Shown: in pieces, positions 26,296 to 35,193 of the stretch | Layout of the letters: the number at the start of each line of letters is the position of its first letter | Numbering within the stretch: the first letter of the stretch is position 1 | From: Granulicella cerasi | GTDB taxonomy: Bacteria > Acidobacteriota > Terriglobia > Terriglobales > Acidobacteriaceae | DNA: 64,000 bases | Direction of reading: 5' to 3' | Assembly: GCF_025685575.1 (NCBI RefSeq) | Contig: NZ_JAGSYD010000003.1 | Location: 434,001 to 498,000, forward strand | Notes under the pieces: model-generated | Databases searched by the model: none | What the model was told of the DNA's origin: nothing | The model's input: only the letters and a program-made list of their open reading frames with translations | Position numbers and translations under genes: made by a program

Positions 26296-26967
26296 ATGCG
26301 CCCATTTCTCGCCGCCGTGTTCTCTGCCGCTCTTGCTTTCTCGACCGTCGCCTGCAACGCACAAATCACGCACGCGCCGCTTCCTGCTGCGAAGCTCGAT
26401 GACTCGCTCGCAGCCAAGCCGGGTCGCGCTACTGCTGTCTTTGCAGGCGGATGCTTCTGGGGAACGCAGGCCGTCTTCGAGCATGTGAAGGGCGTGATCA
26501 AAGTGACGGCCGGATACGCAGGTGGATCGGCTTCGACCGCGACCTACTCGCAGGTGACCACCGAGACGACGAACCACGCGGAGTCGGTCGAGATAGTCTA
26601 CGATCCGTCAAAGCTCACCTTCGGCCAACTGCTGCGCGTCTTCTTCACCGTGCATGATCCGACGACGCTGAACCGTCAGGGCAACGATGTGGGCACCAGC
26701 TATCGCTCGGCGGTCTTCTACACCTCGCCCGAGCAGTTCAAGTTGGCGAAGGCGTACATCGAACAGCTGGCAGCGGCGAAGTCATGGCCGAGCAAGATCG
26801 TCACCGAAGTCACTCCGCTCAAGGGTTTCTATGCGGGTGAAGATTATCACCAGGACTACGCGCTGAAGAACCCGAACAATCCTTATATCCTCGTCTGCGA
26901 TCGCCCGAAGATTGCGACACTCAAGGCGGACTATCCGGAGCTCTATGTCGCGTACAAGGGTGAGTAG
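26296..26967 (+). CDS. msrA: Exported peptide methionine sulfoxide reductase A
   Basis: 223 residues. Reduces methionine-S-sulfoxide in proteins. Catalytic Cys53 sits in GGCFWGTQ, and the family signatures YAGG, NHAESVEIVYDP and EDYHQDYALKNP are present. The N-terminus (MRPFLAAVFSAALAFSTVAC) is a signal peptide ending in a Cys that could be lipidated, so the enzyme likely repairs envelope proteins. The ATG at 26296 follows AGAGG by 5 nt; an in-frame ATG at 26176 adds a 40-residue stretch that would bury the signal peptide. The stop abuts the stop of the convergent exporter gene. A reductant for the periplasmic side is not encoded nearby. Confidence 0.92.
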   Translation: MRPFLAAVFSAALAFSTVACNAQITHAPLPAAKLDDSLAAKPGRATAVFAGGCFWGTQAVFEHVKGVIKVTAGYAGGSASTATYSQVTTETTNHAESVEIVYDPSKLTFGQLLRVFFTVHDPTTLNRQGNDVGTSYRSAVFYTSPEQFKLAKAYIEQLAAAKSWPSKIVTEVTPLKGFYAGEDYHQDYALKNPNNPYILVCDRPKIATLKADYPELYVAYKGE

Positions 26968-27912
26968 CTAGGCTTCCGCTTCTGCGGCGATCGCGGGCGG
27001 CTTCGAGGCCTTCGCAGTGGTGACGAGAATCACGCTGCCAAGCACGAAGACGCCGCCGATCAGCGTGCGGATGCTCCATGGCTCGCCGCCGACGAAGTGA
27101 CCGAGTATGACGGCAACCATGGGGTTCACGTAGGCATAGGTCCCGACCTTCGTCGGGCTTTCACGCGCGAGGAGCCACACGTACGCGGTGAAGCCCGCGA
27201 TGGATCCCGCGAAGACAAGATACGCCCACCACCACAGCACATTTGCGGGCAGTGCGAAGAGTGAGAAACCGCGCAGGTTTCCCAGCGCGGCGGCGATCAA
27301 CAATTGAACACTCCCCCCCACAAGCATCTGCGCGCCGCTGCTCACGCCTTTCGATGCGGGTAGCGTGACCTTGCGCGAGACGATGCTGCCCAAAGCGAAA
27401 CATAGCGCAGAGCCGAGCAGAGCGCAGGCGCCGATGAAGGTGATCGGCGCTTCACCCGGTGCTCCCAAGCGCAGCGAGAGTACGGCGACACCGGTGAGTC
27501 CTAGCAGCAGCGCGGTCAGGAGTTTCGCGGTCAAACGTCGTGTCTGCAGGATGAAGACTTCGCCCATCGCGATGAAGAGCGCGATGGTGGAGATGACGAC
27601 GCTCGCCAGCCCTGAAGGTACGCGCGCCTCTGCCCAGAAGAGCAAGCCGTAGTTGCCGACGAAGATGATGAGCGCCACGATCGTGATGCCCTGCCATTCC
27701 TTCGCGGTCGGCCACTTGGCACCGCGCAGCATCTGCCACGCGAAGAGCAGGACACCTGCGGCGAAGAAGCGCATCGCCGCGAAGAGGATCGGCGGTACAG
27801 CGAGCACGCCCACGCGGATTGCGTAGAACGTCGAACCCCAGATGAAGTAGATTGCCGCAAACGCCAGCAGCGTCCTCCAAAGCGGTGCGTGCTCGTGTTG
27901 CGCGTTAGACAT
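26968..27912 (-). CDS. EamA/DMT-family transporter (YedA-like)
   Basis: 314 residues with ten predicted TM segments in two EamA repeats. AIYFIWGSTFYAIRVG is the family start, and the second repeat contains GSIAGFTAYVWLL and TYAYVNPMVAVILGHFVGGEP. These are drug/metabolite exporters, often of amino acids or other small metabolites; the substrate cannot be read from sequence. The start overlaps the SulP stop by 8 bp (ATGTCTAA), so it is translated as the second gene of a SulP-EamA pair. No terminator hairpin was seen at its end, where it abuts msrA. Confidence 0.87.
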   Translation of the reverse strand: MSNAQHEHAPLWRTLLAFAAIYFIWGSTFYAIRVGVLAVPPILFAAMRFFAAGVLLFAWQMLRGAKWPTAKEWQGITIVALIIFVGNYGLLFWAEARVPSGLASVVISTIALFIAMGEVFILQTRRLTAKLLTALLLGLTGVAVLSLRLGAPGEAPITFIGACALLGSALCFALGSIVSRKVTLPASKGVSSGAQMLVGGSVQLLIAAALGNLRGFSLFALPANVLWWWAYLVFAGSIAGFTAYVWLLARESPTKVGTYAYVNPMVAVILGHFVGGEPWSIRTLIGGVFVLGSVILVTTAKASKPPAIAAEAEA

Positions 27913-29440
27913 ATTGCGATCCTACCTGCAGGCCTTTGCGACGCACGATACGATCGCAGTGCTCGCTCAGGCCGACGAGCTCGAAGCTCTTCCCTTCGGC
28001 ACGATACTTCCTGGCGACACCGTCGATCGCTTCCAAAGCAGACGCATCCATCACGCGCGCATTTTCGAAGACGAGCACCACGCGCTGCGGATCAGTCTTC
28101 GGCGCAAACATGCGCGTGAACTGCGTGGCCGACGCGAAGAACAAGGTGCCGTCGAGATAATAAACCTTGCGATCTTCGTTCTCTTCTGTCGTGATCTCGA
28201 GGTCCTTCGCGTGGTCCCACGCGAAGACCAGTGCCGAGATGACGATGCCGGCCACCACTGCAACAGCGAGGTTCGTGAGCACCGTGACGAGCGTGACGAC
28301 GATCATCACAAGCGTGTCATGCCCCGGCACCTTGCGCAGAGTGGTGAGGCTCTTCCAGTTGAACGTCTCGAAGCTCACCACAAACATCACGCCGACGAGC
28401 GCCGCGAGTGGAATGCGCTCGATCCAATGCGAGCCCCACAGGATGAACGACAGCAGGAAGAGGCCCGCCGCGATGCCCGACCAGCGCTTACGTCCACCCG
28501 CGTTGAGGTTGATGATGCTCTGCCCGATCATGGCGCAACCGCCCATGCCACCGAAGAGCGCACCGACGGCGTTGCCGAATCCCTGCGACATCGACTCACG
28601 ATTTGGTCGGCCTCCGGTCTCGGTGATCTCGTCGATGAGGTTCAACGTGAGCAGTGTTTCTACGAGGCCGATCGTTGCGAGCACGAGCGCATACGGCAGA
28701 CAGATCTTCAACGTCGCGAAGGTATACGGCACCGCCGGGATGTGAAAGCTCGGCAAGGAGCCGTGGATGGAGGCGAGGTCGCCGACCGTGCGTGTGTGAA
28801 CGTGTAGCGCGAAGGCCACAGCCGTTGCAGCGAGAATGCCCGCAAGCGCTGAGGGGATCGCCTTCGTCAGCTTCGGCAGCAACACCGTCACGAGCGCGGT
28901 GACGGCGATCAAGCCAAGCATCGTCAGCAGCGGCGCGGTCGGTAGCCAATGGCCGCCTTCATGCAGATGCTGCAACTGCGCCGAGCCGATGATGATGGCG
29001 AGACCGTTGACGAAGCCGAGCATCACCGAGTGCGGAACCATGCGAATGAGTTTGCCAAGGCGAAACCATGCGAAGGCCATCTGGAGGATGCCTGTGAGGA
29101 CGATCGTGGCGAAGAGATACTCGACGCCGTGCTGCATGACGAGTCCTGCGCTTACGACCGCCATCGAGCCTGCTGCGCCGGAGATCATACCGGGGCGTCC
29201 ACCGAGGATGGCCGCGGCGAGGCAGATGATGAATGCGGCGTAGAGACCTGTTAGCGGGTTCACATGCGCGACCAGTGCAAAGCCCACGACCTCCGGCACC
29301 AGCGATAGCGCGGAGGTGAGGCCGGCCAACACTTCGCGCTGCACCACACCCCAACTCACCGAGTTGTTTTCAGACACTTGGTTTGTGTTCCTCTCTTCGT
29401 CTGTGGGTAGGCGTTGGCGCGCTGGCCCTGTGGGTTCCAT
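27905..29440 (-). CDS. SulP-family anion transporter with C-terminal STAS domain
   Basis: 511 residues: a multi-TM transport domain (GLYAAFIICLAAAILGGRPG, VNGLAIIIGSAQL, MSQGFGNAVGALFGGMGGC) followed by a cytoplasmic STAS domain (about 420-500; VVLVFENARVMDASALEAID). SulP proteins move sulfate, bicarbonate or other anions; the C-terminal STAS is regulatory. The ATG at 29440 has no clear ribosome site; an in-frame GTG at 29377 has GAGAGG about 12 nt upstream and may be the true start, leaving 490 residues. It is the first gene of an overlapped pair with the EamA transporter. Confidence 0.9.
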   Translation of the reverse strand: MEPTGPARQRLPTDEERNTNQVSENNSVSWGVVQREVLAGLTSALSLVPEVVGFALVAHVNPLTGLYAAFIICLAAAILGGRPGMISGAAGSMAVVSAGLVMQHGVEYLFATIVLTGILQMAFAWFRLGKLIRMVPHSVMLGFVNGLAIIIGSAQLQHLHEGGHWLPTAPLLTMLGLIAVTALVTVLLPKLTKAIPSALAGILAATAVAFALHVHTRTVGDLASIHGSLPSFHIPAVPYTFATLKICLPYALVLATIGLVETLLTLNLIDEITETGGRPNRESMSQGFGNAVGALFGGMGGCAMIGQSIINLNAGGRKRWSGIAAGLFLLSFILWGSHWIERIPLAALVGVMFVVSFETFNWKSLTTLRKVPGHDTLVMIVVTLVTVLTNLAVAVVAGIVISALVFAWDHAKDLEITTEENEDRKVYYLDGTLFFASATQFTRMFAPKTDPQRVVLVFENARVMDASALEAIDGVARKYRAEGKSFELVGLSEHCDRIVRRKGLQVGSQYV

Positions 29441-29637
29441 CAGCGTGCATGCGGCTACCGCGTGTGATCAGATCAGGAACGGCTGCAATCGCCGTCCCCC
29501 GCTGCGGCTTCTTAGGCCGCCATCTTTTTGCGGGCGAACGCCTCTGCGTGCTGCGGCGCAACATGCGCGCATCTTCAACGCAGACGAGACTCGCCTGAAT
29601 GTCGTTACTTTGATTGTCGCCGATCTTTCGGAGCAGA

Positions 29638-29669
29638 CGCAAAAAACGCGGCCCTTGCGAGCCGCGTTT
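29638..29669 (-). terminator. Terminator after the Rieske oxygenase gene
   Basis: A 9-bp stem AAACGCGGC / GCCGCGTTT (29644-29652, 29661-29669) followed on the minus strand by a T run. It starts 3 bp after the stop of the oxygenase gene. The remaining gap to the SulP start (29441-29637) shows no gene. Confidence 0.75.
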
Positions 29670-29671
29670 CT

Positions 29672-30751
29672 CTATGCCGTAAAGCTGCGTCCTAGCCCCA
29701 TCGCCGCAAGCCCCTTGCGGTAGGCGAGCGAACTGCGGTCCGCCGGGAAGTGTGCCTCGGCATGCAGGTCGAGCGGCAGGTCCTCGGGATACTGCTGCTC
29801 GACGATCTCCTGGTCTTCCGCGAAGACCTGATGATTGAAGTCGAGCGTTGCCTGCAACGGTGAGTCCTTGTCAAAGTTGCGGCAGATCGGCACGAAGAGA
29901 CGCGTCTTGCGCGCTGATACCGGCGAAGCGAGATTCAGGATGTGCAACTGTCCGTTGGGGAAGAAGACCGTGAGCTTCGCCGCGAAGGGCAAGTACGTTT
30001 CAAAGCGGCGATGCCAGAGGAAGCCCGGCGGACCGAGGTGCTTGTATCCATGAGCGTAGTTACTGACCGTGCTGATGTAGTCGGCGATAAAGCCGTCGGG
30101 CTTCGTCGTCACGTTGTACTCGGGCACGAAGGCGTTGTCCTCTTCGCCAAAGGACTCCTTGTGGATGAACGAGAAGTGGGCGACGTCGAGGAAGCCTTCG
30201 ATCTGTCGGCCGGATGCGGCGGCGATGTCGACGGCGTCCGGCAGCACCTGGATGTAATCGGGATCGTTCCACTCATCGAGCACGGGCAGCTTCGCCGTCG
30301 CATCTTCGACGAGCTGCACCCAGATGAGACCATAGGCTTCCTGTGCGCCCAGCATGTGCAGACGCAGACGCGGTGAGATCGCTCCGCCAGGATGCGCGGG
30401 GATGCACACGCACTGCCCCGCATCGTTGTATCGAAGACCGTGATACGCGCAGATGATCTCGTCGCCTTCCACCGAGCCCATACTCATGGGCGCGCCGCGA
30501 TGAAAGCAGATGTCTTTCGCCGCACGCACGCTGCCGTCGGAGATGCGATACACCACGACGCGTTCGTCGAGCAGACAAGCAGCGAAGGGCTTGTCCATTA
30601 CCTCGGAGGCGAAGGCTACCGGATACCAATGCGTCGCCAGCGCGCGCCAGTCGGATTCAGCAAAAGTGCAGTTGCGAGGCAGCGCCAACGCCGCGCGAGA
30701 CGCAGCATCGACCACGCTTGAAGCGGGAATAAATGCAGTGGAGGTAGCCAT
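29672..30751 (-). CDS. Rieske non-heme iron oxygenase, VanA/PobA-like oxygenase component
   Basis: 359 residues. The Rieske [2Fe-2S] ligands are Cys82/His84 (CFHRGAP) and Cys101/His104 (CAYHGL); the mononuclear iron ligands fit DVAHFSFIH (Asp189, His192, His197). This pattern and length match single-component-type oxygenases that demethylate or hydroxylate aromatic acids such as vanillate. No ferredoxin reductase is adjacent, so electrons must come from elsewhere. It is a single-gene unit with terminators on both sides. In a plant-matter degrader, methoxy-aromatics from lignin are a reasonable but unproven substrate. Confidence 0.88.
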   Translation of the reverse strand: MATSTAFIPASSVVDAASRAALALPRNCTFAESDWRALATHWYPVAFASEVMDKPFAACLLDERVVVYRISDGSVRAAKDICFHRGAPMSMGSVEGDEIICAYHGLRYNDAGQCVCIPAHPGGAISPRLRLHMLGAQEAYGLIWVQLVEDATAKLPVLDEWNDPDYIQVLPDAVDIAAASGRQIEGFLDVAHFSFIHKESFGEEDNAFVPEYNVTTKPDGFIADYISTVSNYAHGYKHLGPPGFLWHRRFETYLPFAAKLTVFFPNGQLHILNLASPVSARKTRLFVPICRNFDKDSPLQATLDFNHQVFAEDQEIVEQQYPEDLPLDLHAEAHFPADRSSLAYRKGLAAMGLGRSFTA

Positions 30752-30785
30752 GTACCATCTTCGCGCGAATCAGGCGGCGCTACAA

Positions 30786-30806
30786 ATCGATTCGTATAAA
30801 TTCGAT
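30786..30806. promoter_or_regulatory. Possible operator upstream of the oxygenase gene
   Basis: An interrupted dyad ATCGA-N11-TCGAT in an AT-rich stretch 35 bp upstream of the oxygenase ATG, overlapping a TTTATA-like promoter element on the minus strand. It could bind a dedicated repressor; no regulator gene is adjacent, so this is weak. Confidence 0.25.
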
Positions 30807-30817
30807 ATCAGCATTTT

Positions 30818-30853
30818 TGATAGAAAAAAGCGGCGACCCATGGGCCGCCGCTT
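30818..30853 (-). terminator. Terminator after RNase E/G
   Basis: An 8-bp stem AAGCGGCG / CGCCGCTT (30828-30835, 30846-30853) with a CCCATGGG palindrome in its loop, followed on the minus strand by CTTTTTTCTATC. It lies 25 bp after the rng stop. Confidence 0.75.
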
Positions 30854-30877
30854 CTCTGTTGCTGATGACGTTGCAGT

Positions 30878-33800
30878 TTAGTGGATGTCGAACTGCTCGG
30901 GGTGCAGGCTGGGATCGCTCTTGACGATGATCGTCTTGCCGCTGATCTCTTCCATCTCCTGCAACCACTTGCCGCTGTTCAGCTTGAGCTGCTTGGTGAC
31001 TTCGGGGTTCACGCGGAGCATCACGTCGCCCTTGTCGAGATGCTTGTGCATCTTGCGCAGCTCGATGTAGATCTCGTTGCAGACCGTCACCGGCGACTTC
31101 ACCATGCCCGTACCAGCGCAGATGTTGCAGGTAGTGGAGAGCGTGCGCTCGAGCGACTGCTTGACGCGCTTACGCGTGATCGCGACGAGGCCGAAGTCGT
31201 TGAACTGCAGCACCTTCGACGGTGCGCGGTCCTTCTTCAACTCCTCTTCGAGAGCGGCGAGCACCTTGTGGCGGTTCTTGCGCTCGTCCATGTCGATGAA
31301 GTCGATGACGATGATGCCGCCGAGATCGCGGAGGCGAATCTGGCGAACGATCTCGGGGATCGCGTCGAGGTTCGTCTTCACGATGGTGTCTTCAAGGCGA
31401 GCAGTCTTGCCGACGTACTTGCCGGTGTTGATGTCGATCGCGACGAGCGCTTCGGTCTGGTTGATCACGATGGAGCCACCGGACTTCAGCCACACCTTCG
31501 AACGCAGCGCCTTGTTGATCTCTTCGGTGATGCCGAACTGTTCAAACAGCGGCGTCTCCTTGGAGTACAGCTTGACGCGGCGGATGAGGCTCGGCTGGAA
31601 GCGCTGCAGGAAGCGCAGGACGCGCTCGTACTCGGCTTCCGTGTCGACCCAGATCGCCGAGAAGTTGTCGGTGACCTGGTCACGCAGCACGCGCTCCACG
31701 AGGTTGAGATCGTGGTAGATCAGCGCAGGCGACTTCGACGACTCCGAGCGCGACTTGATGTCGGCCCAGAGGTTCAGCAGGAAGCGGAGATCGCTGCGGA
31801 GCTCTTCTTCGCTCGCGCCAGCAGCAGCCGTGCGGACGATGAATCCACCGGAGGCTTCGCCGCGCTCGCTGATGAGAATTTCCTTGAGGCGGCGGCGTTC
31901 ACCGTCCGACTCGATCTTGCGCGAGACGCCGACGTGGGAGACGGTCGGCATAAAGACGAGGAAGCGGCCCGGCAGCGCGATGTGCGAGGTGATGCGCGCG
32001 CCCTTCTTCGCGATGGGCTCCTTCGCAATCTGTACGAGGACTTCCTGGCCGGGCTTCAGCAGATCGCTGATCGCCGGCATGTCGGTGAGCTGTGCGGAGG
32101 AACGCGACATGCGTCCGCCACGCGAGTTTGCCATGCCGCGACGATCGCGACGACCACCGCTGCGCTCGCGGTCTTCCCCGTCACGCTCTTCGCTCTTGCG
32201 CTCGCGACGCGGCTGCTCTTCTTCTGTAGCCTGCGGCTCAGCAGCTTCGGCTGCAACCGGCGTGCGCTCGCGATCACGATTGCGTCCACCGCGGCGGCCA
32301 CGGCCACCACGACGACCGCGCTCGCGACGCTCGCTGCCTTCAGCAGAGGACGCTTCGCCTTCGCGCGGCTCTTCGTCGAGCCCTTCACCATCGGCGAAGG
32401 CTACCTCTTCGGTTTCGCCTTCATCGTTGGCGTATTCGCCATCGGAAACGAGTTCGTCTTCTTCGAGATCATCGTCTTCGAAGTCAATCTCTTCATCGTC
32501 GGTGCTCTCGAGAGCGATCGCGTCGAGCGACATGTCGTCGAGGATCGCGCCGAACTCCGGAACGTCGTGAATGACTTCTTCTTCGGTGTCGTCATCGAAG
32601 GCACTGGCGTGAAGGGCAACGGAGTCGTCTTCGTCGTCGAGAAGCTCTTCCTCAAGCTGGCCTTCGCCCGGGGCAAACGCCTGCGGCGCCGCCATCGGCG
32701 TGCCTTCGCTTTCGTCGAGGTGCGTGCCCTGCACCGCGCGCTCGTGCTCGATCGGCGCAGCGTCGTCGAGCAACTCTTCTTCGACGATCTGCTCGGAGAT
32801 CATTTCGCCGGTCGCCTGCACCGAGGTGAATTCGTGTTCCGCAGCGATGCGGTCGCCCTCAGCCTCTTCGGCGAGGAACTTGTCGCCAGCAGCGTCATCC
32901 ACATCGGGCGCGTTCTGGCGGAACTCGCGCGTGTCGCCGGTGTCGATGCGGAACGATGCCGAAGCATTCTCTTCCGGCTCGTACTCGCTGACGGTCTCGT
33001 GGAACTCTTCGACAGCCTCTGCGACTTCGGCAGGCTCTTCGGCTGCGGGTGCGGCTTCGGTCGTCGTCTCGTAAGCGGGATCAACTTCATCCAGCTGCTC
33101 GGCGGCTTCGAGGCGCTGCGCGATGAACTCCGCGTGCGCGTTGTCCTGCTCGTGCTCCATGCGCTCTTCGGTCTCGGCGACTTCATACGCGGGCGCGTCG
33201 TCGGAGAGCGGGAGCACGGTCGGCTCGATCTCATGCTGCGAGGTCACCGCCGGCTGAACAGCCTCGGCGGGATCGATGTTGCGGTCGCGGCGGCCACGGC
33301 GTGCATCGCGATCGCGACGGCGGTCGTTGCCTGCCTCATCACCACGCTCAGCGCGCGCGTAGCGGCGAATGTCTTCTTCAGTGGCGTCGTCGGACTTGCT
33401 GGGAGCAGCACTCGGAGCGCCGGTGCGCGTACGCAGCGTTTCGCCCGGCAGTACAGCGCCGCCATCCCATCCTGAAACCACAAACTCCGGTGCAGGCTTG
33501 GGCGCTTCAGCCTTCGCGGCCTCCGCTTCCACTTCGCCCTCTGCTTTGGGGCGATACTTGGAGAGCGACTCACCCGGCAGGATGAACGGCTCGGCCGATG
33601 CGCTCAGATCGAAGCCCTGATCTTCTGCACCGTACTCTCGGCGCGGCTTCGACGGACGCTCGCCGCGGTCGCGGTTGGTGCGGCCACGACGGCGGCTCTC
33701 GCGCTCCTTGCGGATCTCACGCTCTTCCTCGGTCTCCGGCTCTTCGCTGGCGAAGGCTTCCGGCTCAGCGGTCGCAGAGGTTTCGTCCTCGTCCCAACCG

Positions 33801-34387
33801 CCTTCGACCACTACCTGCGGCTCTGTCGACGTGGACTCCTGCTGCTCCGCCGGACGCTCGCCGTTGCGACCACCACGACGGCGACCACGACGACCGCGCC
33901 AACGGCGGCTGCCGTCTGCGCCGGGTGCGCCTTCGCCTACATCTTCACCCTCGCTCGAACGCTCGGGAGCGGATTCCTCGCCGAGTTCGATGGGCTGATA
34001 CTCGGCCTCGTCCGTGTTTTCGGTGCTGGCCGGTTTGGGTCCGCGATCACGATCGCGTCCACCGCGACGGCCACGGTCGTTGCGGTCACGACGTCCACCG
34101 CCATTGCCGCCGTTGTTCGACGAGCGATCGCCGCCTTCGAAGTCGGCAGAGTCGCCGGCTTCTTCCATGAAGTCTGTGATGTAGAGGAAGGCATCGCGCT
34201 CAAGGCCGATGTCGACAAAGCTCGACTGCATGCCCGGAAGCACGCGCGTGACTTTGCCGTTGTAGATGGAGCCAGCGAGCGTGTACTCGTTCTCGCGCTC
34301 GTAATAGATTTCGTTGAGTTCGTTGTTCTCAACAATCGCCAGCCGCGTCTCTTGCGGCGTGCTGGAGATATAAATTTCCTTCGACAT
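30878..34387 (-). CDS. Ribonuclease E/G with a ~700-residue disordered insertion inside the S1 domain
   Basis: 1169 residues. The first half of the S1 RNA-binding fold is at 36-74 (GSIYNGKVTRVLPGMQSSF then FLYITDFMEEAG), and the second half resumes only at 774 (SDLLKPGQEVLVQIAKEP). Between them (about 75-773; 32069-34165) lies low-complexity sequence: Arg/Gly patches (GGRRDRNDRGRRGG) and long Glu/Ala/Asp stretches. The catalytic core follows: Asp985 in AIDINTG, Asp1029 in IVIDFIDM, and zinc-link Cys1087/Cys1090 in CNICAGTG. The protein initiates mRNA decay and processes rRNA/tRNA. There is no C-terminal scaffold as in E. coli RNase E, so the insertion may take that role. Start at 34387 has only a weak GGGA site. 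Confidence 0.92.
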   Translation of the reverse strand: MSKEIYISSTPQETRLAIVENNELNEIYYERENEYTLAGSIYNGKVTRVLPGMQSSFVDIGLERDAFLYITDFMEEAGDSADFEGGDRSSNNGGNGGGRRDRNDRGRRGGRDRDRGPKPASTENTDEAEYQPIELGEESAPERSSEGEDVGEGAPGADGSRRWRGRRGRRRGGRNGERPAEQQESTSTEPQVVVEGGWDEDETSATAEPEAFASEEPETEEEREIRKERESRRRGRTNRDRGERPSKPRREYGAEDQGFDLSASAEPFILPGESLSKYRPKAEGEVEAEAAKAEAPKPAPEFVVSGWDGGAVLPGETLRTRTGAPSAAPSKSDDATEEDIRRYARAERGDEAGNDRRRDRDARRGRRDRNIDPAEAVQPAVTSQHEIEPTVLPLSDDAPAYEVAETEERMEHEQDNAHAEFIAQRLEAAEQLDEVDPAYETTTEAAPAAEEPAEVAEAVEEFHETVSEYEPEENASASFRIDTGDTREFRQNAPDVDDAAGDKFLAEEAEGDRIAAEHEFTSVQATGEMISEQIVEEELLDDAAPIEHERAVQGTHLDESEGTPMAAPQAFAPGEGQLEEELLDDEDDSVALHASAFDDDTEEEVIHDVPEFGAILDDMSLDAIALESTDDEEIDFEDDDLEEDELVSDGEYANDEGETEEVAFADGEGLDEEPREGEASSAEGSERRERGRRGGRGRRGGRNRDRERTPVAAEAAEPQATEEEQPRRERKSEERDGEDRERSGGRRDRRGMANSRGGRMSRSSAQLTDMPAISDLLKPGQEVLVQIAKEPIAKKGARITSHIALPGRFLVFMPTVSHVGVSRKIESDGERRRLKEILISERGEASGGFIVRTAAAGASEEELRSDLRFLLNLWADIKSRSESSKSPALIYHDLNLVERVLRDQVTDNFSAIWVDTEAEYERVLRFLQRFQPSLIRRVKLYSKETPLFEQFGITEEINKALRSKVWLKSGGSIVINQTEALVAIDINTGKYVGKTARLEDTIVKTNLDAIPEIVRQIRLRDLGGIIVIDFIDMDERKNRHKVLAALEEELKKDRAPSKVLQFNDFGLVAITRKRVKQSLERTLSTTCNICAGTGMVKSPVTVCNEIYIELRKMHKHLDKGDVMLRVNPEVTKQLKLNSGKWLQEMEEISGKTIIVKSDPSLHPEQFDIH

Positions 34388-34893
34388 ATTGTCGTCCCGC
34401 TTTCTGCTCGTGGGTCACACGAGCGCCGGGAACAGACAGTCCGAAAGAACCCGCAGCCTAAGCCGCGAGAACCACCTCGGCGGATGCGGACAGGATTTGA
34501 TGTGCGGAGTGAACGGGGTGTGTGCTCGACAGCAGAAGCCAGCCCGCCCCCGGTACGGAACCGGAGAGCAGACCTTCGAGTTGTGCCTTGATGTTCGTGT
34601 GGAAACCGCGTGCGCTGTTGCGCGAAATGCAGGAAACGGAGTTTGTGACCAACACTGCCTCAACGAGAGGCGGGGCCGTTAGCGGTCCGTTTCCTTGCAT
34701 TCTCAAAACCTGTCCGGCCCGCAAAAAGTGAAATCGGGTGCCTGGCCGGCCTTCTATTCCAAAACTTTGTGTCTCGGCCTCGGCGGGAAATCGTCGTCCG
34801 CGCGAAACCGGCTTCTATCGGTCGCCGTCCGGGCCCAGGGCCGGGAGAGCTTCTGTGAATAGTATGCAACAGATTTCCGCGGGTGGGGAGAAT
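34388..34893. other. Gene-free 506-bp region upstream of RNase E/G
   Basis: No credible reading frame on either strand; scattered stops and composition unlike neighbouring genes. On the minus strand this is the probable promoter plus long 5' leader of the RNase gene. A 6-bp hairpin CTCGTG-GGTCA-CACGAG lies at 34408-34424, just before the start codon. RNase E genes elsewhere are autoregulated through long leaders; whether that holds here is inference. Confidence 0.45.
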
Positions 34894-35166
34894 TCATTCC
34901 GGTCGAGGCGGCGGCACAACGCCGGAGATTCCTCGGTTGGGAAAAAGCTTATGTAATGCAGCAAATATCACAGCAGGCGTGCCGATCAGAAAGATCGGTA
35001 GCGAGACGGCACCAACCGCGAACACCCCAAGGCCGATCTGGCCGTCATGGGGATATTTGTGCGCCCAATAGGTTCCGCTAAGCTGCATGGCTAGCCGTGT
35101 GAGCAGGAATCCGCTGGGAAACCCGAGTACGCACGCCAACAGGGCACGCCAACCACCTGGCCGCAT
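34894..35166 (-). CDS. Small two-helix membrane protein
   Basis: 90 residues with two hydrophobic spans: about 8-28 (ALLACVLGFPSGFLLTRLAM) and about 43-70 (GQIGLGVFAVGAVSLPIFLI). The ATG at 35166 is preceded by GGAGG with 7-nt spacing, a strong site that supports a real gene. The C-terminus is Pro-rich (VVPPPRPE). It lies 27 bp downstream of rodA on the same strand, so it may be the last gene of the cell-shape operon. I do not recognise the family. Confidence 0.7.
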   Translation of the reverse strand: MRPGGWRALLACVLGFPSGFLLTRLAMQLSGTYWAHKYPHDGQIGLGVFAVGAVSLPIFLIGTPAVIFAALHKLFPNRGISGVVPPPRPE

Positions 35167-35193
35167 CGTTATGCCTCCGCGTAGAGACCCAGC

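Noticed and set aside
30881..33475. Long open frame (864 codons) on the plus strand opposite RNase E/G
   Set aside because: It is antisense to a gene with unambiguous catalytic motifs; the frame stays open because of codon bias in high-G+C, low-complexity sequence and has no recognisable domain.
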